Shown here: one piece after another, positions 8,041 through 16,600 of the stretch
Layout: each line of letters opens with the position of its first letter
How positions within the stretch are numbered: position 1 is the first letter of the stretch
DNA from: Hymenobacter busanensis
Lineage (GTDB): Bacteria; Bacteroidota; Bacteroidia; Cytophagales; Hymenobacteraceae
Assembly: GCF_008727865.1 (NCBI RefSeq)
Contig: NZ_VTWU01000001.1
Coordinates: 372,001 to 436,000, forward strand
DNA length: 64,000 nt
Direction: 5' to 3'
The notes under the pieces: generated by a model
The model's input: only the letters and a program-made list of their open reading frames with translations
Told to the model about the DNA's origin: nothing
Database searches by the model: none
Position numbers and translations under genes: made by a program

Positions 8041-9167
8041 CCGTCAACGTCCGCTTTCTGCTGCCCGGCGGCCAGCTCGAAGGCATCGGGCGCTTCACCT
8101 ACGAGACGCTGATTCGGATGGTGCGCCGCCACCCCGAACACACGTTTCATTTCCTCTTCGACCGGCCGTTCGACGCGCAGTACCTCTTCGCGCCCAACGT
8201 GGTGCCGCACGTGCTGTTTCCGCCGGCCCGTCACCCGTTTCTGTTCGTGGCCTGGTTCGAGGGGGCCGTGGCGCTGTGGCTGCGCCGCCACCGGCCCGAC
8301 GCCTTTCTGAGCACCGACGGCTTCACCACGCTGGCCACGGCGGTGCCGCGCGTCACCGTCATGCACGACCTCGCCTTCGAGCATTTTCCGCAGGACGTGG
8401 GGTTGATTCAGCGCAAGTACTACCACTTCTTCGCCCCGCGCTTTGCCCGCGCCTCGCAGCGCCTCGTAGCCGTTTCCGAGGCCACAAAGCAGGATTTGGT
8501 ACGCACCTACGGCATCAAACCCAAGCGCATCGACGTGGTGTACAACGCTGCCGATGCCCGCTTTCAGCCCCTGCCCGAAGCCGCTCAAGAGGCGGTGCGG
8601 CAGCGTTTCAGCGGCGGCCGGCCCTACATCCTGTTCGTGGGCGCGCTGCAGCCGCGCAAAAACCTCACGAACCTGCTCTGTGCCTTCGACCAGTTCAAGC
8701 AGCAAACCGGCTCTGATACCCAACTACTCATCGTGGGCCGCAAAGCCTGGAAAGCCGGGCCCATTTTCGACGTGTACCAGCAGATGCAGCACCAGCCCGC
8801 TGTGCAGCTCACTGGCCGCGTCTCCGACGAAGAACTGGTGCAACTCTACGCCGCCGCCCGTGCCTGCGCCTATGTGCCCTACTTCGAAGGCTTCGGCATT
8901 CCGATAGTGGAGGCCCAGCAAAGCGGCTGCCCGGTGCTGACGTCCGACCGCAGCTCCATGCCCGAAGTGGCCGGGGTAGGCGGGGCGCTACTGGCCAATC
9001 CGTTTTCGGTGGAAGAGCTGTCCGCTGCCCTCACACGCCTCGATGCGGATGCCGGCCTGCGGGCCCAATTGGTAGCGCAGGGACTGAAAAACGCGCAGCG
9101 GTTTTCGTGGGATGCCAGCGCCGAGCAGCTGTGGGGCAGTATTGAAGCCGTTTTAGGAGGGAAGTAA
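8031..9167 (+). CDS. Glycosyltransferase family 4 (GT-B) enzyme
   Basis: 378 residues. The N-terminus MHIAVNVRFLLPGGQLEGIGRFTYE is the standard GT4 opening, which fixes the unusual TTG start at 8031 (an in-frame stop lies 15 bases upstream). The acceptor domain carries VMHDLAFEHFPQDVGLIQRKYY. The donor domain carries YILFVGALQPRKNLTNLL and the nucleotide-sugar-binding E(x7)E signature in YFEGFGIPIVEAQQSGCPVLTSDRSSMPEVAG. It transfers a sugar, probably from a GDP- or UDP-sugar, during assembly of the surface polysaccharide handled by the neighbouring flippase, Wzz and ligase. Sugar and acceptor are not predictable. Confidence 0.9.
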   Translation: MHIAVNVRFLLPGGQLEGIGRFTYETLIRMVRRHPEHTFHFLFDRPFDAQYLFAPNVVPHVLFPPARHPFLFVAWFEGAVALWLRRHRPDAFLSTDGFTTLATAVPRVTVMHDLAFEHFPQDVGLIQRKYYHFFAPRFARASQRLVAVSEATKQDLVRTYGIKPKRIDVVYNAADARFQPLPEAAQEAVRQRFSGGRPYILFVGALQPRKNLTNLLCAFDQFKQQTGSDTQLLIVGRKAWKAGPIFDVYQQMQHQPAVQLTGRVSDEELVQLYAAARACAYVPYFEGFGIPIVEAQQSGCPVLTSDRSSMPEVAGVGGALLANPFSVEELSAALTRLDADAGLRAQLVAQGLKNAQRFSWDASAEQLWGSIEAVLGGK

Positions 9168-9353
9168 GTCGGGTTACTTATTTAGTAAGCTCGCTTATCA
9201 AAAGATTTTGCCCTGTTATTAATGAGAGCAAGGCGTGGTCTGTGCTATTTATTGGCCCTCCGAAACCTCTGCTGTTGATGCGCGCCGACAGTTGCTTTCC
9301 GGGCCTAATATAGGCAGGAAGCCGACGTGTGCGCTGGTCTACTCGGGTGGCCG

Positions 9354-9361
9354 TACCTTCG
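9354..9361 (+). promoter_or_regulatory. -7 promoter element TACCTTCG
   Basis: Near-consensus TAnnTTTG box about 30 bases upstream of the deacetylase TTG start. The upstream 180 bases (9168-9353) hold no gene that I can see. Confidence 0.5.
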
Positions 9362-9390
9362 TGCTTCCCAGCCACCCGAATTTTCCCGCC

Positions 9391-10017
9391 TTGCGCCTCC
9401 ACCGTCTGCCCGAAGCCATGCACCGCTGGCTGCCCGACACCATCTGGCAGCTGCCTGCCGCCGAGCGCACGGTGTACCTCACTTTCGACGACGGCCCCAT
9501 TCCTGAAGAAACGCCCTGGGTGCTGGAGCAGCTGGCCGAATACGACGCCAAAGCTTTGTTTTTCTGCGTTGGCGACAACCTGGAGCGGCACCCCGATATT
9601 GCCTGGCAAGCCCTGGCGGCCGGTCACCAGCTTGGCAACCACACCCAGCACCACCTCAGCGGCTGGTCGACGGAGCGCGGGCGCTACCTGGCCGATATTG
9701 CCCGTTGCCAGCAGGTGCTCGACGTGCTGCAACCCGATGCCCCGCGGTTTTTCCGCCCACCCTACGGCCGCATTACCCCCGGCCTCAACCGCACACTGGG
9801 GCCCGACTACCGCATCGTCATGTGGGACCTGCTCACCTGCGACTACGACGGCACCTACGCCCCCGATAAGTGCCTGCGCGACGCGCTGCGCCTCACGCGG
9901 CCCGGCTCGGTGGTGGTCTTTCACGACAGCCTCAAGGCGAGCCGCAACCTGCGCTACGTGTTGCCGCGCTACCTCGCTGCGCTAACTGAACAGGGGTACC
10001 GGTTTGCCACTCTGTAA
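9391..10017 (+). CDS. Polysaccharide deacetylase family protein (CE4, NodB domain)
   Basis: 208 residues. CE4 motif 1 is TFDDGP (catalytic Asp plus metal Asp), motif 2 is HQLGNHTQHH (the H-x3-H metal pair), motif 3 is FFRPPYGR, and the motif 5-like GSVVVFHDS is near the end. The family removes N- or O-acetyl groups from glycans such as peptidoglycan, chitin oligomers or exopolysaccharide. TTG 9391 is preferred over ATG 9418 because it gives an N-terminus MRLHRLPEAMHRWLPDTIW like Bacteroidota relatives, and it follows the TACCTTCG box closely. Only three bases separate its stop from the GT2 start, so they form an operon. Confidence 0.88.
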   Translation: MRLHRLPEAMHRWLPDTIWQLPAAERTVYLTFDDGPIPEETPWVLEQLAEYDAKALFFCVGDNLERHPDIAWQALAAGHQLGNHTQHHLSGWSTERGRYLADIARCQQVLDVLQPDAPRFFRPPYGRITPGLNRTLGPDYRIVMWDLLTCDYDGTYAPDKCLRDALRLTRPGSVVVFHDSLKASRNLRYVLPRYLAALTEQGYRFATL

Positions 10018-10020
10018 CCC

Positions 10021-11130
10021 ATGCTGAGCGGCCTGCTGAGTGCGTATTTCGTTGGCTGGTTTGCCATTTTGCTGGGTTCCTGGCTGCTGTTTGCCTTCCG
10101 CAAAGCGCCCGCACGGCAGCCGCTACCCACGCCGCTGCCTCGCGTGAGTATCCTCATTGCGGCCCGCAACGAAGAAGCTGCCATTGCCCGCTGCCTGCGC
10201 AGCATTCGGGCGCTGAACTACCCGCCCGAAAAGCTCGAAGTGCTCCTCGGCGACGACGCCAGCACCGACCGCACCGCTGCTGTAGCTACCGCCGCCATGC
10301 AAGGTTTCGCAGGCGCATTCCGCATTCTGCCGATTACCGATACTCTTGGCGAAGCGCGTGGTAAAGCCAACGTGCTGGCCCACCTGGCCCGCGCCGCCAC
10401 CACCGACTACTTCTTCATCACCGACGCCGACATCAGCCTGCCCACAACCTGGGTACAGGGCCTGCTGCGCCACGCCACCCCCGGCCGCGGCACCGTCACG
10501 GGCCTTACCGTCGTGCACGGCCCGCGCCTGTTCGATCAGCTTCAGGGGCTCGATTGGCTGGTGTCGTTGGCGCTGGTGCAGGTAGTTTCCGACCGCGGGC
10601 AGCCCGTTACGGCCATGGGCAACAACATGCTTATTACCCGTGCGGCCTACCAGGCCACCGGCGGCTACGAAAACCTGCCGTTTTCCGTCACCGAAGACTA
10701 CGAGCTGTTTCGGGCGGTGCTGCGCAAGGGTTTTGGTTGGGTAAATGTGTTTGAGACCGAAGTGCTGGCCGAGTCGTTGCCGGTGGCCTCGTGGAGCAAG
10801 TTGTTGCACCAGCGCCGCCGCTGGCTGCGCGGGGTAGAAGCCCTGCCGTGGTTTATCCAGGTCGGACTAATGCTGTACGGCAGTTTTTACCCGGCACTTG
10901 TGGTAGCGGGCTGGACGTGGGGCGTTTCGACGGCGCTGGTGTTGTTGGCGGGCAAGGTGCTGGTGCAGGGGCTGCTTACGTTCACGGTCTTTCGCCGCGT
11001 TGGTCTGGCTCCGCCGCTGCGCCTGCTGCCGTTGTTTGAAATCTACACCCTCGTCTTAACCACCAGCTTGGCCGGGTTCCGCCTGCTGCGCCGCCCTTTC
11101 GATTGGAAAGGGCGCCTGTACCGGCGCTGA
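10021..11130 (+). CDS. Glycosyltransferase family 2, membrane-anchored
   Basis: 369 residues. One N-terminal helix (about 5-27), a GT-A catalytic domain and two or three C-terminal helices. VSILIAARNEEAAIARCL is the GT2 opening, LLGDDASTDRT binds the nucleotide, TDADIS is the DxD metal motif, and SVTEDYELF and HQRRRWLRG (Q/RxxRW) complete the active site of processive-type GT2 enzymes. The gene follows the deacetylase by three bases, so synthesis and deacetylation of one glycan may be coupled. The tail RRPFDWKGRLYRR resembles that of the partial gene at the window's left edge. The product sugar is unknown. Confidence 0.9.
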   Translation: MLSGLLSAYFVGWFAILLGSWLLFAFRKAPARQPLPTPLPRVSILIAARNEEAAIARCLRSIRALNYPPEKLEVLLGDDASTDRTAAVATAAMQGFAGAFRILPITDTLGEARGKANVLAHLARAATTDYFFITDADISLPTTWVQGLLRHATPGRGTVTGLTVVHGPRLFDQLQGLDWLVSLALVQVVSDRGQPVTAMGNNMLITRAAYQATGGYENLPFSVTEDYELFRAVLRKGFGWVNVFETEVLAESLPVASWSKLLHQRRRWLRGVEALPWFIQVGLMLYGSFYPALVVAGWTWGVSTALVLLAGKVLVQGLLTFTVFRRVGLAPPLRLLPLFEIYTLVLTTSLAGFRLLRRPFDWKGRLYRR

Positions 11131-11184
11131 GGGCCGGGAGCCGGCCAGCGTGCTTTCTTTGCAGTTGAAATTCCTTTTTCCGCT

Positions 11185-11952
11185 ATGCTTCTCACCGATT
11201 CGCACGCCCACATCTACGCCGAGCAGTTTAAGCCCGACCGCGACGATGCCCTGGAGCGGGCGGTCCTGGCGGGCGTCACCACCATCGTGATGCCCAACAT
11301 CGACCACACCAGCATCGACGCCATGCTGGAAACCGAGGCGCAACACCCGCAGCAGTGCTTCGCCATGATGGGGCTGCACCCGTGCCACGTGCTCAAGGAT
11401 TTCGAGCGGGAACTGTACCTGGTGGAAGACTGGCTGAGCAAGCGGCCGTTTGCGGCGGTGGGGGAGTGCGGCATCGATCTGTATTGGGACAAAACCACCT
11501 TGGCCCGCCAGCAGGAAGCTTTGCGCGTGCAGCTGAGCCTGGCCAAGCAGTACCAACTGCCCATTGTGCTGCACACCCGCGACGCCTTTCAGGAAACCGC
11601 CGACCTCGTGGAACAAGCCCAGGACGGCACGCTGCGCGGCGTGTTCCATTGCTTTTCGGGCACGCCCGAAGAAGCCGAGCGCGCCATCAAGCTGGGGTTT
11701 AAGCTCGGCATCGGCGGCGTGGCCACGTTCAAAAACGGCGGCTCCGACAAAGTGCTGCCCAGCCTCGGTCTCGAGCACCTGCTGCTCGAAACCGACTGCC
11801 CGTACCTCGCGCCCGTGCCGCACCGCGGCAAGCGCAACGAGCCCAGCTACTTGCCCCTGATAGCCCACCGCGTGGCCGAACTGCTGCAAAAAGACGTGGA
11901 AGAAGTGGCCGAAGCCACCACCCGCAACGCCAAAGAGCTGTTCAAGCTGTAA
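11185..11952 (+). CDS. tatD: TatD family metal-dependent hydrolase
   Basis: 255 residues, a usual length for TatD. LTDSHAHIYAEQF carries the first HxH metal pair, GECGIDLYWD the bridging Glu, PIVLHTRDA and VFHCFSGTPEEAERAI further histidines, and LLETDCPYLAPVPHRGKRNEPSYLP the conserved C-terminal Asp and substrate loop. TatD proteins are 3'-5' exonucleases acting on DNA or RNA, with roles in repair and RNA turnover. The gene stands alone on the plus strand, before asparaginase. Confidence 0.95.
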   Translation: MLLTDSHAHIYAEQFKPDRDDALERAVLAGVTTIVMPNIDHTSIDAMLETEAQHPQQCFAMMGLHPCHVLKDFERELYLVEDWLSKRPFAAVGECGIDLYWDKTTLARQQEALRVQLSLAKQYQLPIVLHTRDAFQETADLVEQAQDGTLRGVFHCFSGTPEEAERAIKLGFKLGIGGVATFKNGGSDKVLPSLGLEHLLLETDCPYLAPVPHRGKRNEPSYLPLIAHRVAELLQKDVEEVAEATTRNAKELFKL

Positions 11953-12024
11953 TTCGCCGGTCGTCCTGCGGGCCGGCCGTGCAGGCCGCATATGGGCCGT
12001 CGTCATTTTCCCGTTTCTCGTTGC

Positions 12025-13131
12025 ATGGAACCCACGCCGCTTATCGACATCAAAGCCAGTACCCGCGGCGGGCAGCCGGAAGCCTCGGTGCTCATGATTT
12101 ATACCGGCGGCACGGTGGGCATGGCCTACAACAAGCGCGGCGAACTGGCTCCCATGCGCTTCGACCAGATCCGGAAAAAGATGCCCGAGCTGCGCCAGCT
12201 CAACATGCGCATCTCGGTGCTCAGCCTGCCCGAGCCCATCGACTCCAGCAACGTGACGCCCGACGCCTGGCTGCAGATTGCCGCCCTCGTGGCCGAGCAC
12301 TACGCCCACTACGACGGCTTTGTGGTGCTCCACGGCACCGATACCATGGCCTACTCGGCGGCAGCCCTGAGCTACCTGCTGGAAAACTTGGGCAAGCCCG
12401 TGGTATTCACCGGCGCACAGGTGCCCATGGGCCGCATTCGCACCGATGCGCGCCGCAACCTCGTGACGGCCCTGGAAATTGCGGCCGCCCGGCACCCCCG
12501 CGCCGGCACCGTGCGCGTGCCCGAAGTCTGCATCTTCTTCAGCGACGTGCTCATTCGCGGCAACCGCGCCAAGAAGGTTGAAAGCCAGCATTTCAACGCC
12601 TTCAAGAGCGAAAACTACCCGCCGCTGGCCCGCGCCGGCATCGAGCTGGAGTACCAGGACGACCTGATCCGGCTACTGCCCGGCGGCCCGCTCCAGGCGC
12701 ATCAACGGATGGAGGAAAACGTGGCGGTGCTCAAGCTATTTCCCGGCATTACGGAGCGGGTGCTGCGCACGGTGCTGGAGCTCGACGGCCTGCGCGGCTG
12801 CGTGCTCGAAACCTACGGCTCGGGCAATGCGCCTACCGCGCCGTGGTTTCTGCAAGCCCTGCGCGATGCCCACGACCGCGGCGTGCACCTGCTCAACGTG
12901 AGCCAGTGCGAGGAAGGCCGCGTGATACAGGGGCAGTACGAAACCAGCGCCTACTTTGCGGAACTGGGCATCATCGGCGGCGAAGACATTACCACCGAAG
13001 CGGCCATTACCAAGCTCATGTTCGTCCTCGGCCTCGGCCGCGACGCCGCTGCCACCGCCCGGATGCTGGCTACCGACCTGCGCGGCGAAATCTCGCTGAG
13101 CCAGCCCACACCCGCCAGTCTGCGCTTTTGA
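12025..13131 (+). CDS. ansA: Type I L-asparaginase
   Basis: 368 residues. Hydrolyses L-asparagine to aspartate and ammonia. The first catalytic threonine lies in MIYTGGTVGMAYN, and the second in VVLHGTDTMAYSAAALSYLLENLGKPVVFTGAQVP. Lys/Asp active-site residues are in GRIRTDARRN. The absence of a signal peptide and the sequence SDVLIRGNRAKK favour the cytoplasmic type I form. ATG 12025 is preferred over 11992, which would add an unconserved extension. It is followed by tRNA-Ser. Confidence 0.93.
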   Translation: MEPTPLIDIKASTRGGQPEASVLMIYTGGTVGMAYNKRGELAPMRFDQIRKKMPELRQLNMRISVLSLPEPIDSSNVTPDAWLQIAALVAEHYAHYDGFVVLHGTDTMAYSAAALSYLLENLGKPVVFTGAQVPMGRIRTDARRNLVTALEIAAARHPRAGTVRVPEVCIFFSDVLIRGNRAKKVESQHFNAFKSENYPPLARAGIELEYQDDLIRLLPGGPLQAHQRMEENVAVLKLFPGITERVLRTVLELDGLRGCVLETYGSGNAPTAPWFLQALRDAHDRGVHLLNVSQCEEGRVIQGQYETSAYFAELGIIGGEDITTEAAITKLMFVLGLGRDAAATARMLATDLRGEISLSQPTPASLRF

Positions 13132-13181
13132 TGTTGTGATTCTGGGAAAGTAGGCGTTACTTTGCGCAGCTTTCCGCATCC

Positions 13182-13269
13182 AGAGGGGTGTCCGAGTGGT
13201 CGAAGGAGCACGCCTGGAAAGTGTGTATGGGTCAAAAGCTCATCGTGGGTTCGAATCCCATCCCCTCTG
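13182..13269 (+). tRNA. tRNA-Ser (anticodon GGA)
   Basis: 88-nt class II tRNA. The acceptor stem AGAGGGG (13182-13188) pairs with CCCCTCT (13262-13268), with discriminator G at 13269. The anticodon loop CTGGAAA has anticodon GGA at 13216-13218 and stem CACGC/GTGTG. A long variable arm follows (about 13224-13243), as expected for serine, then the T-loop TTCGAAT. CCA is not encoded. A TACTTTG box lies about 20 bases upstream. Confidence 0.97.
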
Positions 13270-13274
13270 CTGAA

Positions 13275-13308
13275 AACCTCGTTTCTGATTTAGAAGCGAG
13301 GTTTTTTT
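13275..13308 (+). terminator. Rho-independent terminator of tRNA-Ser
   Basis: Inverted repeat CCTCGTTTCT / AGAAGCGAGG with one G-U pair, followed by seven T residues, directly downstream of the tRNA. Confidence 0.85.
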
Positions 13309-13356
13309 CTGTGTGAAACGGACCCTTCGTTCATCCAAGTGCTAAGCATACCAAAC

Positions 13357-13391
13357 AGAAAACGGCCACCCAAAGCAGGTGGCCGTTTTCT
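13357..13391 (-). terminator. Perfect 14-bp hairpin ending the T9SS/PID-CTERM operon
   Basis: AGAAAACGGCCACC and its exact complement GGTGGCCGTTTTCT enclose a 7-base loop, with A/T-rich ends on both sides. It lies downstream of the minus-strand small gene, so it is probably its terminator. Confidence 0.7.
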
Positions 13392-13433
13392 ATTGGGGCT
13401 TTAATCGAAGCGCTTAGTACGGTAATAGGTCAG

Positions 13434-13637
13434 TCAGGCGCGGCGCTGGCGTAGGCGCCGCAGGGCGTAGGCCGCGCCGCCGGCCAGCAGCAGCGAGGCG
13501 CCGCCGTCGATGGGGACGGCCGTGGGCGAGCCGGGCAAGGGGCCGCCCGAACCGGGGTCCTGGGCAGCGGCGGGCGAGGTCTTCAGCAGCAGCAGTACGC
13601 CCAGCGCAGTCAGCAAGTGGGGGAGTTTCGAGAACAT
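13434..13637 (-). CDS. Putative PID-CTERM protein-sorting domain small protein
   Basis: 67 residues. A signal peptide (MFSKLPHLLTALGVLLLLKTSPAAAQ) is followed by only about 15 linker residues. Then comes a tripartite C-terminal signal: PIDGG, a hydrophobic stretch (ASLLLAGGAAYAL) and a basic end (RRLRQRRA). That layout matches the PID-CTERM signals of Bacteroidota, which look like exosortase-type sorting tags. Almost nothing remains between the two signals, so the mature product would be a very short peptide. The gene starts eight bases after the stop of the large T9SS protein, on the same strand, so the two are co-transcribed. No exosortase gene is in the window. Family assignment is by motif only. 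Confidence 0.7.
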   Translation of the reverse strand: MFSKLPHLLTALGVLLLLKTSPAAAQDPGSGGPLPGSPTAVPIDGGASLLLAGGAAYALRRLRQRRA

Positions 13638-13645
13638 GAGGCGGA

Positions 13646-16600
13646 CTAGTTCAGAATAAGTTTGCGGGTGAGGGTGCCGGCTTGGGTGCGCAGCTGCAGC
13701 GTGTACACGCCGGCGGGCAGGTGCTGCACGTCGAGGGTGCGCTCCAGCAACTGGCCGCGCAGGGGGGCGGTTTCGGTGCGCACCACTTGGCCCAGGGCAT
13801 TCACCAGGCGCAGCTCGGCGCTGGAACCGGTGAGGCCGGCGGCGGCCACGGTCACGGTGCGGCCGGTGGCCGGGTTCGGGTACACGTGCAGGTCGGCATT
13901 GGTGAGCTTCGCTTGGCCTGCCGCCAGCGGACGGCTGGCGTTGAGGTGCAACACGAAGCGCACGGCACTCAGGCCCTGGGCCAGGGAAACCGAGTAGGCA
14001 CCCTGGCGCAGGTCGTGCCAGGTACCGGTTTGGCGGTCTTCCAGGTAGAGCTGGCTGTTGGCCGGGAAGTTTACGAGCTGCTGCGGGTCGAAGGTGTAGG
14101 TACCGGCTTGCGGGGCATTCACAGTCAGGGGCAAGTCGAACGGCTGATTGCCGGTGGGCAGGCCCTGGATGGCAAAGCTGCTGCTGGCGCCCCGTTGGTA
14201 AAGGGTGGGCTGCTGGCCGCCGTTGAGCTGCACTTTCAGCGCGTCGAAGCGGCCATCAAAACCCACGGTAGCGCCGGTTTCCTGGTACACGTACAGCACA
14301 TCTTCAAGCGGAGCGGTGCCGGCTGCGGCAGGAGCCTGCAGGCTGAGGGCCAGCAGCGGACGGGTTTCCTGGGTGCGGTACAGCGCCGGGTTCTGCAGCG
14401 TGGTTACGCGTTGCGGGTTGTTGAAAGTGAGGGTGGGCGTGCCCGAGCTGGCCCGCACGAAGAAGGCCTGGCCCATAGCAATGTTGTGGGCGCTGGCCGG
14501 GCCTACTCCGTTCACGTAGTTCACATAGCCGCCGGTGTAGGGGCCATTGGAGCGGTACACGTAGGCAGCGGCGTCCATGCCGGCCGGAATCGGCACTAGG
14601 TCCCAGTTGATAGGCGACGGGTAGGGGTTGCCCACCAGGTTCCAGCCCAGGCCGGCGGTGCCGCGCGTGAGGGGCACGCTTACTACTCCCGTGGTCAGCG
14701 GACCAGTGAAGGTGAGCGTGGTGGGGGCCAGGTTCACGGTGTAGCCGCGGCCGGGTACCAGCGCGTCGGTCAGGGCCGCGGGCGACTCCCAGCCGTAGTC
14801 GAAAGCCGCCGTGGCGCCGGAGCCGGTCAGGCGCTGCTCGTTGTAGCTGAACACCGTGGGGAAAGGCGTTACCAAAGACGGGTTGGCGGCCGAGTTGTAG
14901 GCCGGGTTCACCACGGCCGGCGTGCCGGGCGCGGCCAAATCGGCCACGGTAGCGCGCGAAGCCACGGGGCTGCTCAGGTGGCGGTAGCCGGGGCCGCTGT
15001 TGCGGGTCGGGTCAATCCAGCGCTGCACTGTGGCCGAGCCCTGCACCGCGCCGCCGTTGTTGTAAACCATAGCCGTGCCCGTCGGGTCCGATACCAGCGT
15101 CAGGTCGCGCCCGTTCACGTCGAGGGGGCCACCCAGGGAGAGCAGGCCGTGGACGCGGATGTTGTTGACGAGGCGGGCGCCGCTGGCGCCCAGGCTCAGG
15201 TTCATAAACTCGGTGTTGCTGCCGCCGCCGATGTCGTCCATGGTAGCGCCAGCCATGCTAATGGTGCCGCCCGACTGGTTGAAGCTGCCGCCGTTGGTGA
15301 AGGTGCCGTGCACGCTGAGCGAACCGTCGCTCATGGTGAACGAGGCGCCGCCTTGCAGCACAAAGTCCCGCACCGCAAACGTGCCGCCCGTGATGATGGG
15401 GTAGCGCGGCATGCCGTTCGGAATGACGATGTTGTCGCCGAAATTGGGCACCGTGCCGCAGGCCCAGTTGCCGGGCTCGTTCCAGGCGGTGTTCACGTTG
15501 CCGGTCCAGCTGAAAGAGCCGGCGCCTATGTTCACGGTGGCCGTAGCGTCGTCGAAGCAGCCGCTGTTCACGTTGGTGGCCCGCACGGTGTAGGTGGTGC
15601 TGGCAGCAGGGTTGGCCGTGACGGAGGCACCGGTGGTGGCGCTCAGCCCCGTAGCCGGCGACCAGGTATACACTATGCCCTGACGAATGGGGGCCGTGGA
15701 AGTCACCCACGTGGGGGCGGCGCCGGCCGCACCCAAGGTGCCATTGTTGCCGTTGGCCGTCTGGTCGACAAAGGCTGTGCCGGTGCCTTCGTCCAAGCGG
15801 TAGTAGGCTACCAGGCCGGGCTGGGTAGCCAGCACCGTTTTGTTGTAGTCGGCCAGAATCTGGGCTTCGGAGCGGGCCACGTTCCAGAGGCGAATTTCAT
15901 CGGCCTGGCCGTTGTAGAACTCGCCAAAACCGGGCTGGGTGCCCAACGTGAGGGCGTTGGTATTGGTAGCTACCGGACCCGTCAACGGGTTGTCGAGCAC
16001 TTTCACCCCGTCGATGAAAATTTTTACCCGGCTGCCGTCGTAGGTGGCAGCGGTGTGGTGCCAAGCATTGCGCAGGCTGGCGTAGGGTACGGGGAAGGTG
16101 CGCCAGCCGCCTATCCACAGGTACAGCACCAGGTTGTTGAAGTTGTCGTCGGTGCGGGGGAAAATGTAGCCCGTGTTTTGCACGCCCGACGACTTGTTGA
16201 CCACGTTTTGCACGCTGTTGCCGGTGCCGGTGGGGTTGATCCACGCCTCAATGGTGAGGGCCGTGGTGAGGTCGAGGCTGGCGCTGGCGGGCACGCGGGC
16301 CTGGTCGTCGGTGCCATCGAAGCGCAGGCCACGGCCGGGCATCAGGGCATTGGCGTTGCTCACCGACGCATTGAGCGTGGTGGAGCCGCCCGCGCAAATG
16401 GTCGTGTTGCTGGGCGTCACCGTCAGCAGCGGAGCCACGTCGCTCACCACGTTGAAGGGCGCCGAGGTAGCCGTGCAGGCCGCGTCGTTGGTCAAGCGCA
16501 CCGAGTAGGCGCCGGTAGTGGTGATGTTCGAGAGACCGGGGCCGTCGGCGCCGGCGGTGGTAGCGGGCAGGTCGGCACCGTTGTAAGCCCACTGAAACGT

